Assembly (NCBI GenBank): GCA_048498155.1
Contig: JBEHYN010000009.1
Span: 1 to 64,000, forward strand
DNA: 64,000 bases
Reading direction: 5' to 3'
Origin: BOG-938 sp048498155
Lineage (GTDB): Bacteria > Pseudomonadota > Alphaproteobacteria > Caulobacterales > Caulobacteraceae
The position numbers were made by a program, and so were the translations under genes. Of this stretch, positions 53,244 through 61,116 are shown one piece after another. Position 1 is the first letter of the stretch, and each line of letters opens with the position of its first letter. The notes beneath the pieces were generated by a model that was given only the letters and a program-made list of their open reading frames with translations, searched no databases and was not told the origin of the DNA.

Positions 53244-54206
53244 ATGGCGCTGGACAAGACCCGTCTGGTCTATCGACCGTTCGAATATCCGTGGGCCTAC
53301 GCTGCCTGGAAGAAGCAGCAACAGGTCCACTGGATGCCCGACGAGATCCCCATGAGCGACGATGTTCGCGATTGGGACCATAAACTGACGGCCGGCGAGA
53401 AGCACCTGGCTACCCAGATCTTCCGCTTCTTCACCCAGTCCGACGTCGAGGTGAACGACAATTACATGGATCGCTACGCTGCGATTTTTAAGCCGACCGA
53501 GATCAGGATGATGCTCGCGGCGTTCTCCAACATGGAGACGATCCATATCGCTGCCTATGCCCACCTGGTTGACACCGTTGGGATGCCGGACGCTGAGTTT
53601 TCCGCCTTCATGAACTATAAGGAAATGAAGGCGAAACATGATTACGTCCAAGGCTTCAACGTCGAGGACTCGTTCGAGGTCGCCAAGACCCTCGCAGTCT
53701 TCGGTGCGTTCATGGAAGGGCTTCAACTCTTCGCAAGCTTTGCTATGCTGATGAACTTTCCCCGCTTCAACAAAATGAAGGGGATGGGTCAGGTTGTCAC
53801 ATGGAGCATTCGTGATGAGACCCTTCACTGTGAGAGTATAATCAGGTTATATCATACCTGGCTGGCCGAGCATCCCGAGATAGATCGCGGGGAGCTTAGT
53901 GAAGCATTAAAGACTATTTGCCGGCAGATGTGCGAGCATGAGTTCGCGTTCATCGACCTGGCATTTGAGCTTGGCGACCTTGAAGGTCTGAAGGCACAAG
54001 ACGTCAAGGATTACATAAGGTTTGTTGCAAATCTCAGAATGAAACAACTAGGGGAAGAAGAGTTGTTTCCTGAACAAACTGAAAATCCGCTGCCCTGGCT
54101 AGATCAACTGGCTAGCGGGCATGAACACGCTAACTTCTTCGAAGCCCGTTCTACGGAATACAGCAAAGCTGCGACACAAGGTACTTGGGACGACGTCTTC
54201 GGATAA
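53244..54206 (+). CDS. nrdB: Ribonucleotide reductase class I small subunit
   Basis: 320 aa, ferritin-like fold. Metal ligands: Asp/Glu in SDVEVNDNYMDRY, Glu-x2-His in NMETIHIAAY, and Glu-x2-His in SIRDETLHCESI. The tyrosyl radical Tyr is likely the Tyr of HIAAYAHLV. GGGAAG precedes the ATG. The last third of the gene (from about 53800) is visibly more AT-rich than the first part and its neighbours. Confidence 0.94.
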   Translation: MALDKTRLVYRPFEYPWAYAAWKKQQQVHWMPDEIPMSDDVRDWDHKLTAGEKHLATQIFRFFTQSDVEVNDNYMDRYAAIFKPTEIRMMLAAFSNMETIHIAAYAHLVDTVGMPDAEFSAFMNYKEMKAKHDYVQGFNVEDSFEVAKTLAVFGAFMEGLQLFASFAMLMNFPRFNKMKGMGQVVTWSIRDETLHCESIIRLYHTWLAEHPEIDRGELSEALKTICRQMCEHEFAFIDLAFELGDLEGLKAQDVKDYIRFVANLRMKQLGEEELFPEQTENPLPWLDQLASGHEHANFFEARSTEYSKAATQGTWDDVFG

Positions 54207-54468
54207 TTGGTATTGCATACGATATTCAGGTTGATGTACAGCATAGTCTATATGCGTAACGAGTGAACTAACTGGGATGGGAATGTAAAATGTTCTAGTT
54301 TTGTTCTCGTTTTAGCGCTAAGGTTGAACCCAACGCATTGACGACCATGAACGCCAAAGGCTCGGCCTGCCGAGACCCCGGAAGGTTGATCTGCGAGGGG
54401 AACAATAGGCAGTATTGACTAACTAAGCCGGTAGGGAGACCGGCGTACAGCAAAACAGAGGTTCTTAA
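54207..54468 (+). other. AT-rich intergenic stretch between nrdB and thyX
   Basis: 262 nt without a supportable gene. It holds a small hairpin (CTCGGC/GCCGAG near 54361-54374), an imperfect palindrome AGGCA-GTAT-TGACT at 54407-54420, and a stem GCCGGT/ACCGGC (54427-54444) just before the ribosome-binding site ACAGAGG of thyX. I looked for a tRNA and for group I intron core elements and found neither. Confidence 0.5.
54407..54420 (+). promoter_or_regulatory. Near-perfect palindrome operator upstream of thyX
   Basis: AGGCA-GTAT-TGACT (9 of 10), followed by AACTAAG, 48 nt before the thyX ATG. Confidence 0.45.
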
Positions 54469-55326
54469 ATGCCACACCATCTACTTACCGGGCCATCAGT
54501 CATCATGATAGCGAAGCCTCAGTTACTTGAGGCCGGTATCAGACAGTTCGCCGAGGAACGATCGCTTGCGGACATCCCCAAGCTTTATGCGGACACGCCG
54601 ATCGGACGCATCATGGAACACTCGTCAGCCTACGACGACGAGAAGGAACACGACGACGGGGAGATGCTGGTCGAGTTCGCAGGCCGGCAGTGCTACCGCT
54701 CCTGGCGAAAGGGTCGCGAGACCCACGACTACCTGGAAAACATTCTTGAAACGAAGCACGGGTCGGTCCTGGCCCACGCGCACTACAGCTTCGCAATCTT
54801 CGGCATTAGCCGGGCAATGTCGCATGAGTTGGTTCGTCACGCGGCCGGCGTCGATATCAGCCAGGAGTCGCAGCGGTTTGTGGACGCCAGCGAAGTCGAC
54901 TTTGTGGTGCCGCCCGCGCTGCTGCACGTCTGGGACGGTGACACGACCTGCGATGACGCTAAGCGCTGGCACGCGGCCCGCGTAGCAGAAGTCGCGGACT
55001 ATCAGATCACTCAGGAGCGCGTCGCCGAACAGGCTGAGAAGATGGGTCTCACACCGACCCTGGCCCGTAAGCGCGCGAACGAAGCCGCCCGCTACTCACT
55101 GCCCAACGCGGCCGAGACAGCCGGCGTTTGGACGTTCAACATTCGAGCCCTTCGCCACATCATCAACCTCCGGGGTGACTACAGCGCGGACCTGGAGATA
55201 AGGCGGTTCGCTGCGATCCTGGCTGCGATCATGGTCGAGACCTGCCCGAGCACCTTCCCCGACGTTGTTGTCACGACCGGCGACTTCGACGTCGAGGCTG
55301 TCACCGTGAAGTACGAGAAGCCCTGA
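54469..55326 (+). CDS. thyX: Flavin-dependent thymidylate synthase
   Basis: 285 aa from ATG 54469; ATG 54505 (MIAKPQLLEAG) is an alternative. ThyX fold: CYRSWRKGRETHDYLENIL, HGSVLAHAHYSFAIFGISRA and LRHIINLRGDYSADLEIR. The signature normally RHRxxxxxxxS reads RHAAGVDISQESQRF (Arg123-His-Ala): the second Arg of the motif is replaced by Ala. It makes dTMP from dUMP with folate and FAD. Adjacent to nrdAB, Nudix and kinase-like genes, so it belongs to the nucleotide-supply block. Overlaps the next gene by 1 nt. Confidence 0.9.
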   Translation: MPHHLLTGPSVIMIAKPQLLEAGIRQFAEERSLADIPKLYADTPIGRIMEHSSAYDDEKEHDDGEMLVEFAGRQCYRSWRKGRETHDYLENILETKHGSVLAHAHYSFAIFGISRAMSHELVRHAAGVDISQESQRFVDASEVDFVVPPALLHVWDGDTTCDDAKRWHAARVAEVADYQITQERVAEQAEKMGLTPTLARKRANEAARYSLPNAAETAGVWTFNIRALRHIINLRGDYSADLEIRRFAAILAAIMVETCPSTFPDVVVTTGDFDVEAVTVKYEKP

Positions 55327-55946
55327 TGTCGAAGACTGCACACATCCTGGCGGTCGATGCGGCTGCCCTCCCTGACTATATCCACTCGGGGTTCCATCCG
55401 ATGGACGAGGGCTCCATCTTCGAGCTGCTGGGCGGGAGCCTGTTCGTTGGCCCGCGCCCGCTGCTGGAGACCGACGAGCGGTTCCGCCAGATCATCCCCT
55501 ACGTGGTCATCAAGCAGGGCGACGAGTTCATCGGCTACGTGCGCGGCTCGGGTGGCGGTGAGGACCGACTTCACGGCAAGATTTCGATCGGCGTGGGCGG
55601 GCATATCGACCTGCCTGACATAGAGCGTGAGCATGATGGCTCGATCAACCTAGCTCAGACGCTGGGTGAAGCTGCGGACCGGGAGGTTGACGAGGAAATA
55701 GACGCGAACGTCTGGTTCCCCCAAGCCAAGTGGGTCGGTCTTTTAAGCGACAACACTGACGCTGTCGGCCGGGTCCATATCGGCGTGGTCGGCTTAATCC
55801 ATATCGATGTCGGCACAGAGATCACCTCGGCCGAAGCTGACACCCTCACCAAGTTGGACGCGTTCTCGTTGTCCGACCTGGAACAGAACCGCGACCGGCT
55901 GGAAAGCTGGACGGCTCTGCTGCTGCCCCATCTCAACGATCTGTGA
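55326..55946 (+). CDS. Nudix-like hydrolase
   Basis: 206 aa. A Nudix box can be traced from GVGGHIDLPD through LGEAADREVDEEID, with the REVDEE core (REUxEE) intact but a longer loop after GGHID. Preceded by VVIKQGDEFIGYVRGSGGGE. Might clean up or convert nucleotides. Phage proteins of this kind are often called phosphoesterase. Confidence 0.7.
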   Translation: MSKTAHILAVDAAALPDYIHSGFHPMDEGSIFELLGGSLFVGPRPLLETDERFRQIIPYVVIKQGDEFIGYVRGSGGGEDRLHGKISIGVGGHIDLPDIEREHDGSINLAQTLGEAADREVDEEIDANVWFPQAKWVGLLSDNTDAVGRVHIGVVGLIHIDVGTEITSAEADTLTKLDAFSLSDLEQNRDRLESWTALLLPHLNDL

Positions 55947-55949
55947 CCA

Positions 55950-56624
55950 TTGCGCGTGACCCCTAACTACCCCTCCATCGGGGACGAACATCTCAAGGCT
56001 CTGGGTTTCGGCCTGGCTGGCGCTCACCGGACCGGTAAGACGACGGTCGCCAAGCTGCTGGCGGAACAGAACCGCTGCCCGCTGATCCAGGTCTCGCTGT
56101 CGCAGCTCGCGACAGACATGGGCCTGAAGATCGGTCTGGACATGCCGTTTAGTGACAGGCACGTCTTTCAGGAACGCGGCCTGGACCTGATGACACAGGC
56201 GTACAGCGAGTTCGGGCAGGGCGGTCTGTTCATGACCGACCGGACCCCGATGGATCTCGCCGCCTATGTCATCACGGCCTGGCACCCTGCGGTCGCCACA
56301 ATGGAAGAGACTGAGTGGGCGTCCGATTATGTGTCGCGCTGCATCGACGCGACCAACGCCTGGCTGTTCCAGCTCGGTGTGATCCAACCGGGTATCCCGT
56401 GGGTCGATGACGCGCAGAAGGGTGAGCAGACGCCGTTCTACCGCGAGGCTCTGAACAGCACGATCATCGGTCTGTGCATGGATACGCGGACCAAGCCGGC
56501 GACGTATGTGGTGGACCGCGACACGCTCGACCTTCACCAGCGTGCGGCTCACCTGACGCGCGCCTACAGCGAGTCGATCACGGAATACTCCAACGCGAAC
56601 ACGGCAGTCTTTCCCGTACAATAG
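55950..56624 (+). CDS. P-loop kinase-like protein
   Basis: 224 aa from TTG 55950; GTG 55956 is an alternative. Walker A GLAGAHRTGKTTVAKLLA (about residues 20-37), and a Walker B-like GLFMTDRTPMDLAAY. The organisation resembles deoxynucleoside or nicotinamide-riboside kinases of the AAA_28 type, which fits its place after thyX. Substrate not assigned. Confidence 0.65.
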   Translation: MRVTPNYPSIGDEHLKALGFGLAGAHRTGKTTVAKLLAEQNRCPLIQVSLSQLATDMGLKIGLDMPFSDRHVFQERGLDLMTQAYSEFGQGGLFMTDRTPMDLAAYVITAWHPAVATMEETEWASDYVSRCIDATNAWLFQLGVIQPGIPWVDDAQKGEQTPFYREALNSTIIGLCMDTRTKPATYVVDRDTLDLHQRAAHLTRAYSESITEYSNANTAVFPVQ

Positions 56625-56625
56625 C

Positions 56626-56643
56626 AGTCATTGATGATTGACT
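56626..56643 (+). promoter_or_regulatory. Compound palindrome with wider spacing
   Basis: AGTCA-TTGA-TGATT at 56626-56639 overlaps TGACT at 56639-56643, so the perfect arms are 8 nt apart. TACAAT (56617-56622) is a near-consensus -10. A second palindrome, TATCGCG-TTGT-CGCGATA, follows at 56645-56662. 58 nt to the next ATG. Confidence 0.5.
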
Positions 56644-56701
56644 ATATCGCGTTGTCGCGATAGGTTGAGACTATCGGACGACAACGAGAAACAGAGGCAA
56701 A

Positions 56702-57109
56702 ATGAACACCTACGGTATCTCACCGCGCAGGTTCTGGAAGCTCTTCGAGCATGAGGGCTACCAGGTGCTGGCACACGTCAGCGAGGACGAGGACGGCAAC
56801 GTCAACTGCGTCCTCGAAGGCTGCGTTCCGGAACTCAACGACGTTGGGACGACCCAGCTCAAGATGGGAAGCGGCGGCAAGGAAGACGTCGCCAGAGCCA
56901 TGTTCGACGGACTGGGGGAACCGGCGGAAGTCGTGACTGGCTTCTTCGAACACGTCGGACCGGCTGTCCAGTCGATGCTGGGTGGGTCCCTCCCGGAAGG
57001 CTACGAGGTCTCCGGGGTGTCGTACGATAATGGCGTCAAGGTCGACGGGCAGAGTCATATCACGCGCGGCCCGCACATGCCCATCAGCACGTTCGACCAC
57101 GAGGACTAG
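56702..57109 (+). CDS. Unknown protein
   Basis: 135 aa with ribosome-binding site ACAGAGGCA. Begins MNTYGISPRRFWKLFEHEGY, has an acidic middle and FDGLGEPAEVVTGFFEHVGP. No motif recognised. First gene of a seven-gene run of small overlapping frames. Confidence 0.65.
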   Translation: MNTYGISPRRFWKLFEHEGYQVLAHVSEDEDGNVNCVLEGCVPELNDVGTTQLKMGSGGKEDVARAMFDGLGEPAEVVTGFFEHVGPAVQSMLGGSLPEGYEVSGVSYDNGVKVDGQSHITRGPHMPISTFDHED

Positions 57110-57517
57110 GTGCAGCCCGCGTCCATCCAGGACGAGCTGTGGAGGAAGGCGCTCGACCAGATCGCCCACCTCCAGGCGGCCCATGAAGACGACCGTATCT
57201 CGGCCGAGAGCTTCAAGGTCGGCGTCGAGACTATCTGGGCTGTCCTGGGCGGTGTCGTCGATACCAAGGACTTCCAAGACCTGATGCACGAGGCAAACCA
57301 GGAGGTCTCAACCCTCCGGATCGAGCCGCGCATCCGCGTCCTTCAGAAGGACGATCGCCTGGTCATGATCGAGCGGCGAGGGGAGTGCATCAAGCTCCAC
57401 GCCGGCCGCGTGCCCAGTCACCAGGAGAAGACATTCGGGATGGAAGGCGACGCCATCGAGTTCGCCAAGCAAACCGAACAGGACGTGATCAGCAAGGGCT
57501 TCGCGAGGACGATATGA
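57110..57517 (+). CDS. Unknown protein
   Basis: 135 aa from GTG 57110, immediately after the previous stop. Helical N-terminus (DELWRKALDQIAHLQAAHED), then VLQKDDRLVMIERRGECIKL. No family recognised. Ends in ATGA overlap with the next gene. Confidence 0.6.
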   Translation: MQPASIQDELWRKALDQIAHLQAAHEDDRISAESFKVGVETIWAVLGGVVDTKDFQDLMHEANQEVSTLRIEPRIRVLQKDDRLVMIERRGECIKLHAGRVPSHQEKTFGMEGDAIEFAKQTEQDVISKGFARTI

Positions 57518-57765
57518 AACGCAACGCATTTGGCGAGTACATCTTCACACCGGCAGACTCAGACCTGGCTGAGACCTTCTTCGAAGAGTTCGGGGTCGAG
57601 CCGGCTGACGTCGAGCTGGAAGCGATCCTGTTCGAGGAAGACCCCAACTTCGCCTGGTGCTGCACCGTAACCGACCAGGACGGGCATGAAATCCAGGTCC
57701 ACGACTTCCAGACCGAAGGTGCGCTGCTGGAGTGGCTTACAGACAATGGTGTGACCGTTGGCTGA
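57514..57765 (+). CDS. Unknown small acidic protein
   Basis: 83 aa, ATG 57514 overlapping the upstream stop. Very acidic (ADVELEAILFEEDPNF), with FAWCCTVTDQDGHEIQVHDF. Acidic small phage proteins sometimes mimic DNA or inhibit host enzymes, but nothing specific shows that here. Confidence 0.55.
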   Translation: MKRNAFGEYIFTPADSDLAETFFEEFGVEPADVELEAILFEEDPNFAWCCTVTDQDGHEIQVHDFQTEGALLEWLTDNGVTVG

Positions 57766-58084
57766 TCAATCCCCCTATCACGAGCTTTTCAGCAACTGGG
57801 CGGACGTTCAGCAAGAGTTCGCCATGAACGAACCCGAGCCGACGGCGGTCCTCTATGCCTACTACCAGTTTGAGGATTACAGCGGCGACGCCGAGGTCCT
57901 CTATAAGCGCGGCCGGCGATACTACCTGGTCGAGGGCGGACATTGCTCCTGTCACGGCCTGGAAGGGCAGTGGGAGCCAACCGAGTACCCGACCAAGCGG
58001 GTCCTGATCAACTGTCTCAAGAAGGCCGGCGGCTACCGTCGAGGCCATACGTCTGCGATGCTCGCAGCGCTCGGTGTGAAATGA
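57758..58084 (+). CDS. Unknown protein
   Basis: 108 aa from TTG 57758, overlapping the previous gene by 8 nt. Contains YYLVEGGHCSCHGLEGQW: CSCH with neighbouring His could bind a metal, and EGGHCSCHG...W recurs in many phage proteins of unknown role (from memory). Overlaps the next gene by ATGA. Confidence 0.6.
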   Translation: MADQSPYHELFSNWADVQQEFAMNEPEPTAVLYAYYQFEDYSGDAEVLYKRGRRYYLVEGGHCSCHGLEGQWEPTEYPTKRVLINCLKKAGGYRRGHTSAMLAALGVK

Positions 58085-58281
58085 CAGTGCTCACGATCAT
58101 CGGCTGGCTCTTCCTGGTCGGGCTGGGCGGCTACTTCACCTTAGCAGGCATCATCCTGTGCATCGTGTCGCTCGGCTTTAGCGGACGTGCATCGTGGGAG
58201 GTTATTCCTTCTATGATTGGCATCGCGATCCTGTGTCTGGCCGTCTACCTTTCACCCTTCACAGTGAGCCTACGACATTGA
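58081..58281 (+). CDS. Small membrane protein with two helices
   Basis: 66 aa from ATG 58081. Two hydrophobic segments (about 3-28 and 40-62) with a short polar loop FSGRASWEVI. Size and topology would suit a holin or superinfection-exclusion protein, but it is far from the endolysin gene. Overlaps the exonuclease start by TTGA. Confidence 0.6.
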   Translation: MTVLTIIGWLFLVGLGGYFTLAGIILCIVSLGFSGRASWEVIPSMIGIAILCLAVYLSPFTVSLRH

Positions 58282-58820
58282 TCATCGCCGGCATCGACTT
58301 AGAGACGACGGGTCTGCTCGCGCCCGAACACCGCATCATCGAAGTCTGTGTGTCTCGCTACGAGTGGGACGGCACGACGGCTCGTCACCTGGACAAGCTG
58401 GTCGAGCGCATCGACCCCAAACGCGCGATCGACAAGAAGGCTCAGGACGTCCACAAGATCACGCCCAACGACCTGATCGGAAAGCCCACCTGGGACGTGG
58501 TCGGTCCGCAAGTCGCCGAGCGTCTGAAGGACGTGGATGTCGGCGTCGGACATAACTTCATTGACTTCGACGGCCCGTTCCTGATCCAGGAGTGGGAGCG
58601 CATCAAATGCCCGATCCCGGACTTCGCTCCGTTCGACACCATGCTGGAAGGTCGCTGGGCAACTGCTATGGGGTCCGTGCCGTCCCTGAAGGCCCTGTGT
58701 TTCGCCTGTGGTATCCCATACATCCTGACCGCAGCCCACGCGGCTGATTACGACGTCGATGTTATGATGGACTGTCTGTTCTTTGGAATAAAACGAGGCG
58801 TCTTCACGATCAAAGTGTAG
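58278..58820 (+). CDS. DnaQ-like 3'-5' exonuclease
   Basis: 180 aa from TTG 58278 (LIIAGIDLETTGLL). DEDDh exonuclease motifs: GIDLETTG (I), VGHNFIDFDGPFL (II), and AAHAADYDVDVM (III, with His and Asp). It may supply proofreading for the DnaE-type polymerase, whose PHP site is degenerate. Ends before a strong terminator. Confidence 0.85.
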   Translation: MIIAGIDLETTGLLAPEHRIIEVCVSRYEWDGTTARHLDKLVERIDPKRAIDKKAQDVHKITPNDLIGKPTWDVVGPQVAERLKDVDVGVGHNFIDFDGPFLIQEWERIKCPIPDFAPFDTMLEGRWATAMGSVPSLKALCFACGIPYILTAAHAADYDVDVMMDCLFFGIKRGVFTIKV

Positions 58821-58899
58821 ACTTTCATAACGCGAACCCGTATCCTATTGGAGCCTCTGTTTTGCCGTCGCGCTTACAGCGTACGATCAAACAGCACTT

Positions 58900-58932
58900 A
58901 AGGGCTCCTCTCACGGGGAGCCCTTTCTTTTT
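58900..58932 (+). terminator. Rho-independent terminator
   Basis: Perfect 9-bp stem AAGGGCTCC / GGAGCCCTT with an 8-nt loop (58909-58916), followed by TCTTTTT. It ends the unit of small genes and the exonuclease, 80 nt after the exonuclease stop. The next gene begins 9 nt later, so it must be expressed by readthrough or by a promoter within the stem region. Confidence 0.9.
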
Positions 58933-58940
58933 GGCAGAGC

Positions 58941-59327
58941 ATGAACGGCGACGAATTCATCGACTATATCGGGCTCTTGAAGCAAGGCGAGATGGTCATC
59001 CCCACCTATTTGGCAGATGCTATCCGAGCGATGGCAGCTACCGGGCCGGGCACTCCTGATCTCGAAGGCTTCCACAAAATGTACGCCCCCGAATGGGACG
59101 TAACCGATGAAGAACGCCGGCAGGACGAGCTGCGGTTGCTCGCGGACGTTTATGGCGAAGAGAATATCCTCACCGACGAGCAGGTAGCAGAGCGGCAAGC
59201 CGCCCAACGCGAACGCTGGCGTGCGAAGAAACGCATCATGGCCTGGCGCGAGGTTCCTCTCCTGCGTCGCAAGTGGATCGAGCATCGCAGGGTGTATGGG
59301 CCAGGGACCGACTTCGGAGTGTTTTAG
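58941..59327 (+). CDS. Unknown protein
   Basis: 128 aa. N-terminal half acidic, C-terminal half basic and Trp-rich (ERWRAKKRIMAWREVPLLRR). The ATG lies just after a terminator, with GCAGAG as a weak ribosome-binding site. No family recognised. Confidence 0.55.
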   Translation: MNGDEFIDYIGLLKQGEMVIPTYLADAIRAMAATGPGTPDLEGFHKMYAPEWDVTDEERRQDELRLLADVYGEENILTDEQVAERQAAQRERWRAKKRIMAWREVPLLRRKWIEHRRVYGPGTDFGVF

Positions 59328-59353
59328 GACAGCTTGACTTGTGTGTTATACTA

Positions 59354-59367
59354 AGTCATAACTGACT
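59354..59367 (+). promoter_or_regulatory. Perfect palindrome operator after a TATACT -10
   Basis: AGTCA-TAAC-TGACT, 1 nt after TATACT (59347-59352), followed by AATAACCGGAG; 16 nt to ATG 59384. The only TTGAC nearby (59334-59339) is too close to be the -35. Confidence 0.6.
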
Positions 59368-59383
59368 AATAACCGGAGTGACC

Positions 59384-59716
59384 ATGCCCGCCACCATCAT
59401 CCTTTCCAAGGCCGAAGCCGACTTCCTTCGCTCTGAAGACGTCGCCGGCATCAGCGGTTACGCGTTCAAGTACAGCGTGGGTGACACCGCCAAGATCCTC
59501 GCTGGTCTCCCCAAGACCAATGAAGCCTATGCGTCTTTCGCTGGTCGCCTGGCTGCGGTCGCAACCCAGCTTGGCGTACCCGACGTCATGTTCACGAAAC
59601 CAGAACACACAGCGGACTCAAACCCCGCTGTGGTAGAGCCGCCCCCGCTCAGTGGGTCGGTTGAGCCGGAACACAGTTTCTCTGTGTCTGCCGGCGGGTC
59701 CGAGTCGCCCGAGTAA
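59384..59716 (+). CDS. Unknown protein
   Basis: 110 aa from ATG 59384 (CGGAG at 5-6 nt); GTG 59378 is also in frame. Alpha-helical first 70 residues (SKAEADFLRSEDVAGISGYA), then a Pro/Ser/Glu-rich tail. The single-gene unit between a palindrome and a hairpin suggests individual regulation. No function recognised. Confidence 0.6.
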   Translation: MPATIILSKAEADFLRSEDVAGISGYAFKYSVGDTAKILAGLPKTNEAYASFAGRLAAVATQLGVPDVMFTKPEHTADSNPAVVEPPPLSGSVEPEHSFSVSAGGSESPE

Positions 59717-59746
59717 ACAACTTACTGTACTTGGGTGATGTCGTAG

Positions 59747-59777
59747 AGGGCGTGGAGTTTTAAACACTCCACGCCCT
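59747..59777. terminator. Perfect 12-bp hairpin with AT-rich loop
   Basis: AGGGCGTGGAGT (59747-59758) pairs perfectly with ACTCCACGCCCT (59766-59777). There is no U-tract after it. It could end the upstream unit in either direction. 59778-59906 contains no gene; one AGTCA half-site lies at about 59817. Confidence 0.6.
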
Positions 59778-59906
59778 AGTAGTATGTAACGTCATAGGCA
59801 AGGCAAGTGCGATGCCAGTCAAAGACCAGTTGCGCGCCTAATTTGCAGGGTGCATATTCTAATCACGGTCAAGCAAACGACCGGTGCAACGCAAACTGAG
59901 GCAGAA

Positions 59907-60707
59907 ATGAGCAAGCGAAACCGTAACCAGGGCGCGTCAAGCGCTCCACAAGCTTCCAATGAACTGGACGCTCTTCTTGAAGGCGTCGAGACGACTGTTC
60001 CCGAAGGTCTGCTGGCCGGCTCCACGCTGGAGTCCCTGGAAGACGAGAACCACGATGACGGCGATCTCCTGTCGCTGCACGACGAAGACGGAACCGAGGT
60101 CATCACGGTCGGCGGGCCGAACGTCGAAACCGGCGTCGACAAGCAGGCGATCTACAACGACCAGGAAAGCAAGCTGACGCCGGCAGACGAGCAGGACGCG
60201 GCCCCGGTCGAGCAACCCAAGCGCGGTCGCAAGAAGGCCGCTTCGGGCAGCCCGTCCGGACCTTCCCCGACCAGGATCACGGTCAACGGCGGGCCTCGTT
60301 CGGCGACGCTGACGTCCAAGACCAACGTCGCGGAGCTGGTGAAGATCGGCTTCGAGGAAGACGACATTCCGGCGATCGTGTCCAAGATCGACGCCCTCCC
60401 GAAGAAGGTGACCGAGAAGGCGTACAACCTGATCCGCTACGCGTGCGGCAGGGAGCAGCTTTCGAACTACACCCGCTTCACCATCGAGACCCTTCGCGAC
60501 GACGGCCCGATGTCGGTGCCCGAGCTGGTCAAGCGCATGGAAGCGCGTGGCTGGTCCGCCGGAACCTCACGAAGCCAGTCTCAACAGATGTCCCGGATGT
60601 TCGCGGTCTACGACATGACCGAGAAGTCGGACGGCAAGATCGGTCTGAAGACCGACAACCCGTTCGTGAAGAACATCATCGACCGATTGGCCGCGAAAGC
60701 TGCCTAA
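59907..60707 (+). CDS. Probable DNA-binding protein with winged-helix C-terminus
   Basis: 266 aa from ATG 59907 (CTGAGGCAGAA upstream). Residues 1-105 are acidic and low complexity, a basic patch PKRGRKKAASG follows, and residues about 195-255 (FTIETLRDDGPMSVPELVKR, then SRSQSQQMSRMFAVYDM) look like a winged helix. It might be a late regulator or nucleoid-type protein. A separate unit with a terminator after it. Confidence 0.6.
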   Translation: MSKRNRNQGASSAPQASNELDALLEGVETTVPEGLLAGSTLESLEDENHDDGDLLSLHDEDGTEVITVGGPNVETGVDKQAIYNDQESKLTPADEQDAAPVEQPKRGRKKAASGSPSGPSPTRITVNGGPRSATLTSKTNVAELVKIGFEEDDIPAIVSKIDALPKKVTEKAYNLIRYACGREQLSNYTRFTIETLRDDGPMSVPELVKRMEARGWSAGTSRSQSQQMSRMFAVYDMTEKSDGKIGLKTDNPFVKNIIDRLAAKAA

Positions 60708-60742
60708 CACCCTCCGGTGACGGAGACTTGACCTCCAACCTT

Positions 60743-60769
60743 GACCCCGGCTTCGGCCGGGGTCCTTTT
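60743..60769 (+). terminator. Rho-independent terminator
   Basis: Stem GACCCCGGC / GCCGGGGTC with a TTCG tetraloop (60752-60755), followed by CTTTT. It lies 35 nt after the DNA-binding protein gene. Confidence 0.85.
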
Positions 60770-60780
60770 GACGTTTAAAT

Positions 60781-60948
60781 ATGATCTTGAAGTTCGAGTG
60801 CCAGTCCTGTGCTCACATATGGCGACGTGCTCGACCAGCGGAGGGTGCTTGGCTTTTGGACAACTGTCCTAAGTGTATGAAGCGGGTCAAGTCGAACCAT
60901 CTGAAGGAGGAAGAGCGTGACCGATACACTGCGCAAGCGCTGTTCTAG
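60781..60948 (+). CDS. Small zinc-ribbon protein
   Basis: 55 aa from ATG 60781. Cys7-x2-Cys10 (CQSC) and Cys29-x2-Cys32 (CPKC) with 18 residues between are the four ligands of a zinc ribbon; the tail is basic then acidic (KRVKSNHLKEEERDRY). No ribosome-binding site is visible (GTTTAAAT precedes the ATG). Such ribbons bind nucleic acid or protein partners. The 60949-61116 stretch after it shows no convincing gene; a 17-codon frame from GTG 60917 has a good ribosome-binding site but no other support. Confidence 0.6.
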   Translation: MILKFECQSCAHIWRRARPAEGAWLLDNCPKCMKRVKSNHLKEEERDRYTAQALF

Positions 60949-61116
60949 GACCGCTCAGAGACCGCATTAGCGAGCGCTGGAGACGCTTTGCAGACATTCC
61001 GGTACGGATGCAGCGCAGATCAAACAGACCAGTCTCCCGGACCGTCTGAGAAGCACTTGCCGCTTGTCCGCCTAGCAACTTTATACGACAATAGATCGTC
61101 AACATGAGGAAAGGTC

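Noticed and set aside
54207..54468. tRNA gene or group I intron remnant between nrdB and thyX
   Set aside because: No T-arm GTTCRA pattern with a matching acceptor, and no P7/P3 core pairing could be found. Only small hairpins are present.
58862..59059. 65-codon frame starting before the terminator at 58900
   Set aside because: It runs through the terminator stem and then overlaps the 58941 gene in another frame; no ribosome-binding site.
60917..60970. 17-codon frame with strong ribosome-binding site AAGGAGG
   Set aside because: Overlaps the zinc-ribbon gene, too short to judge, no coupling to a following gene.
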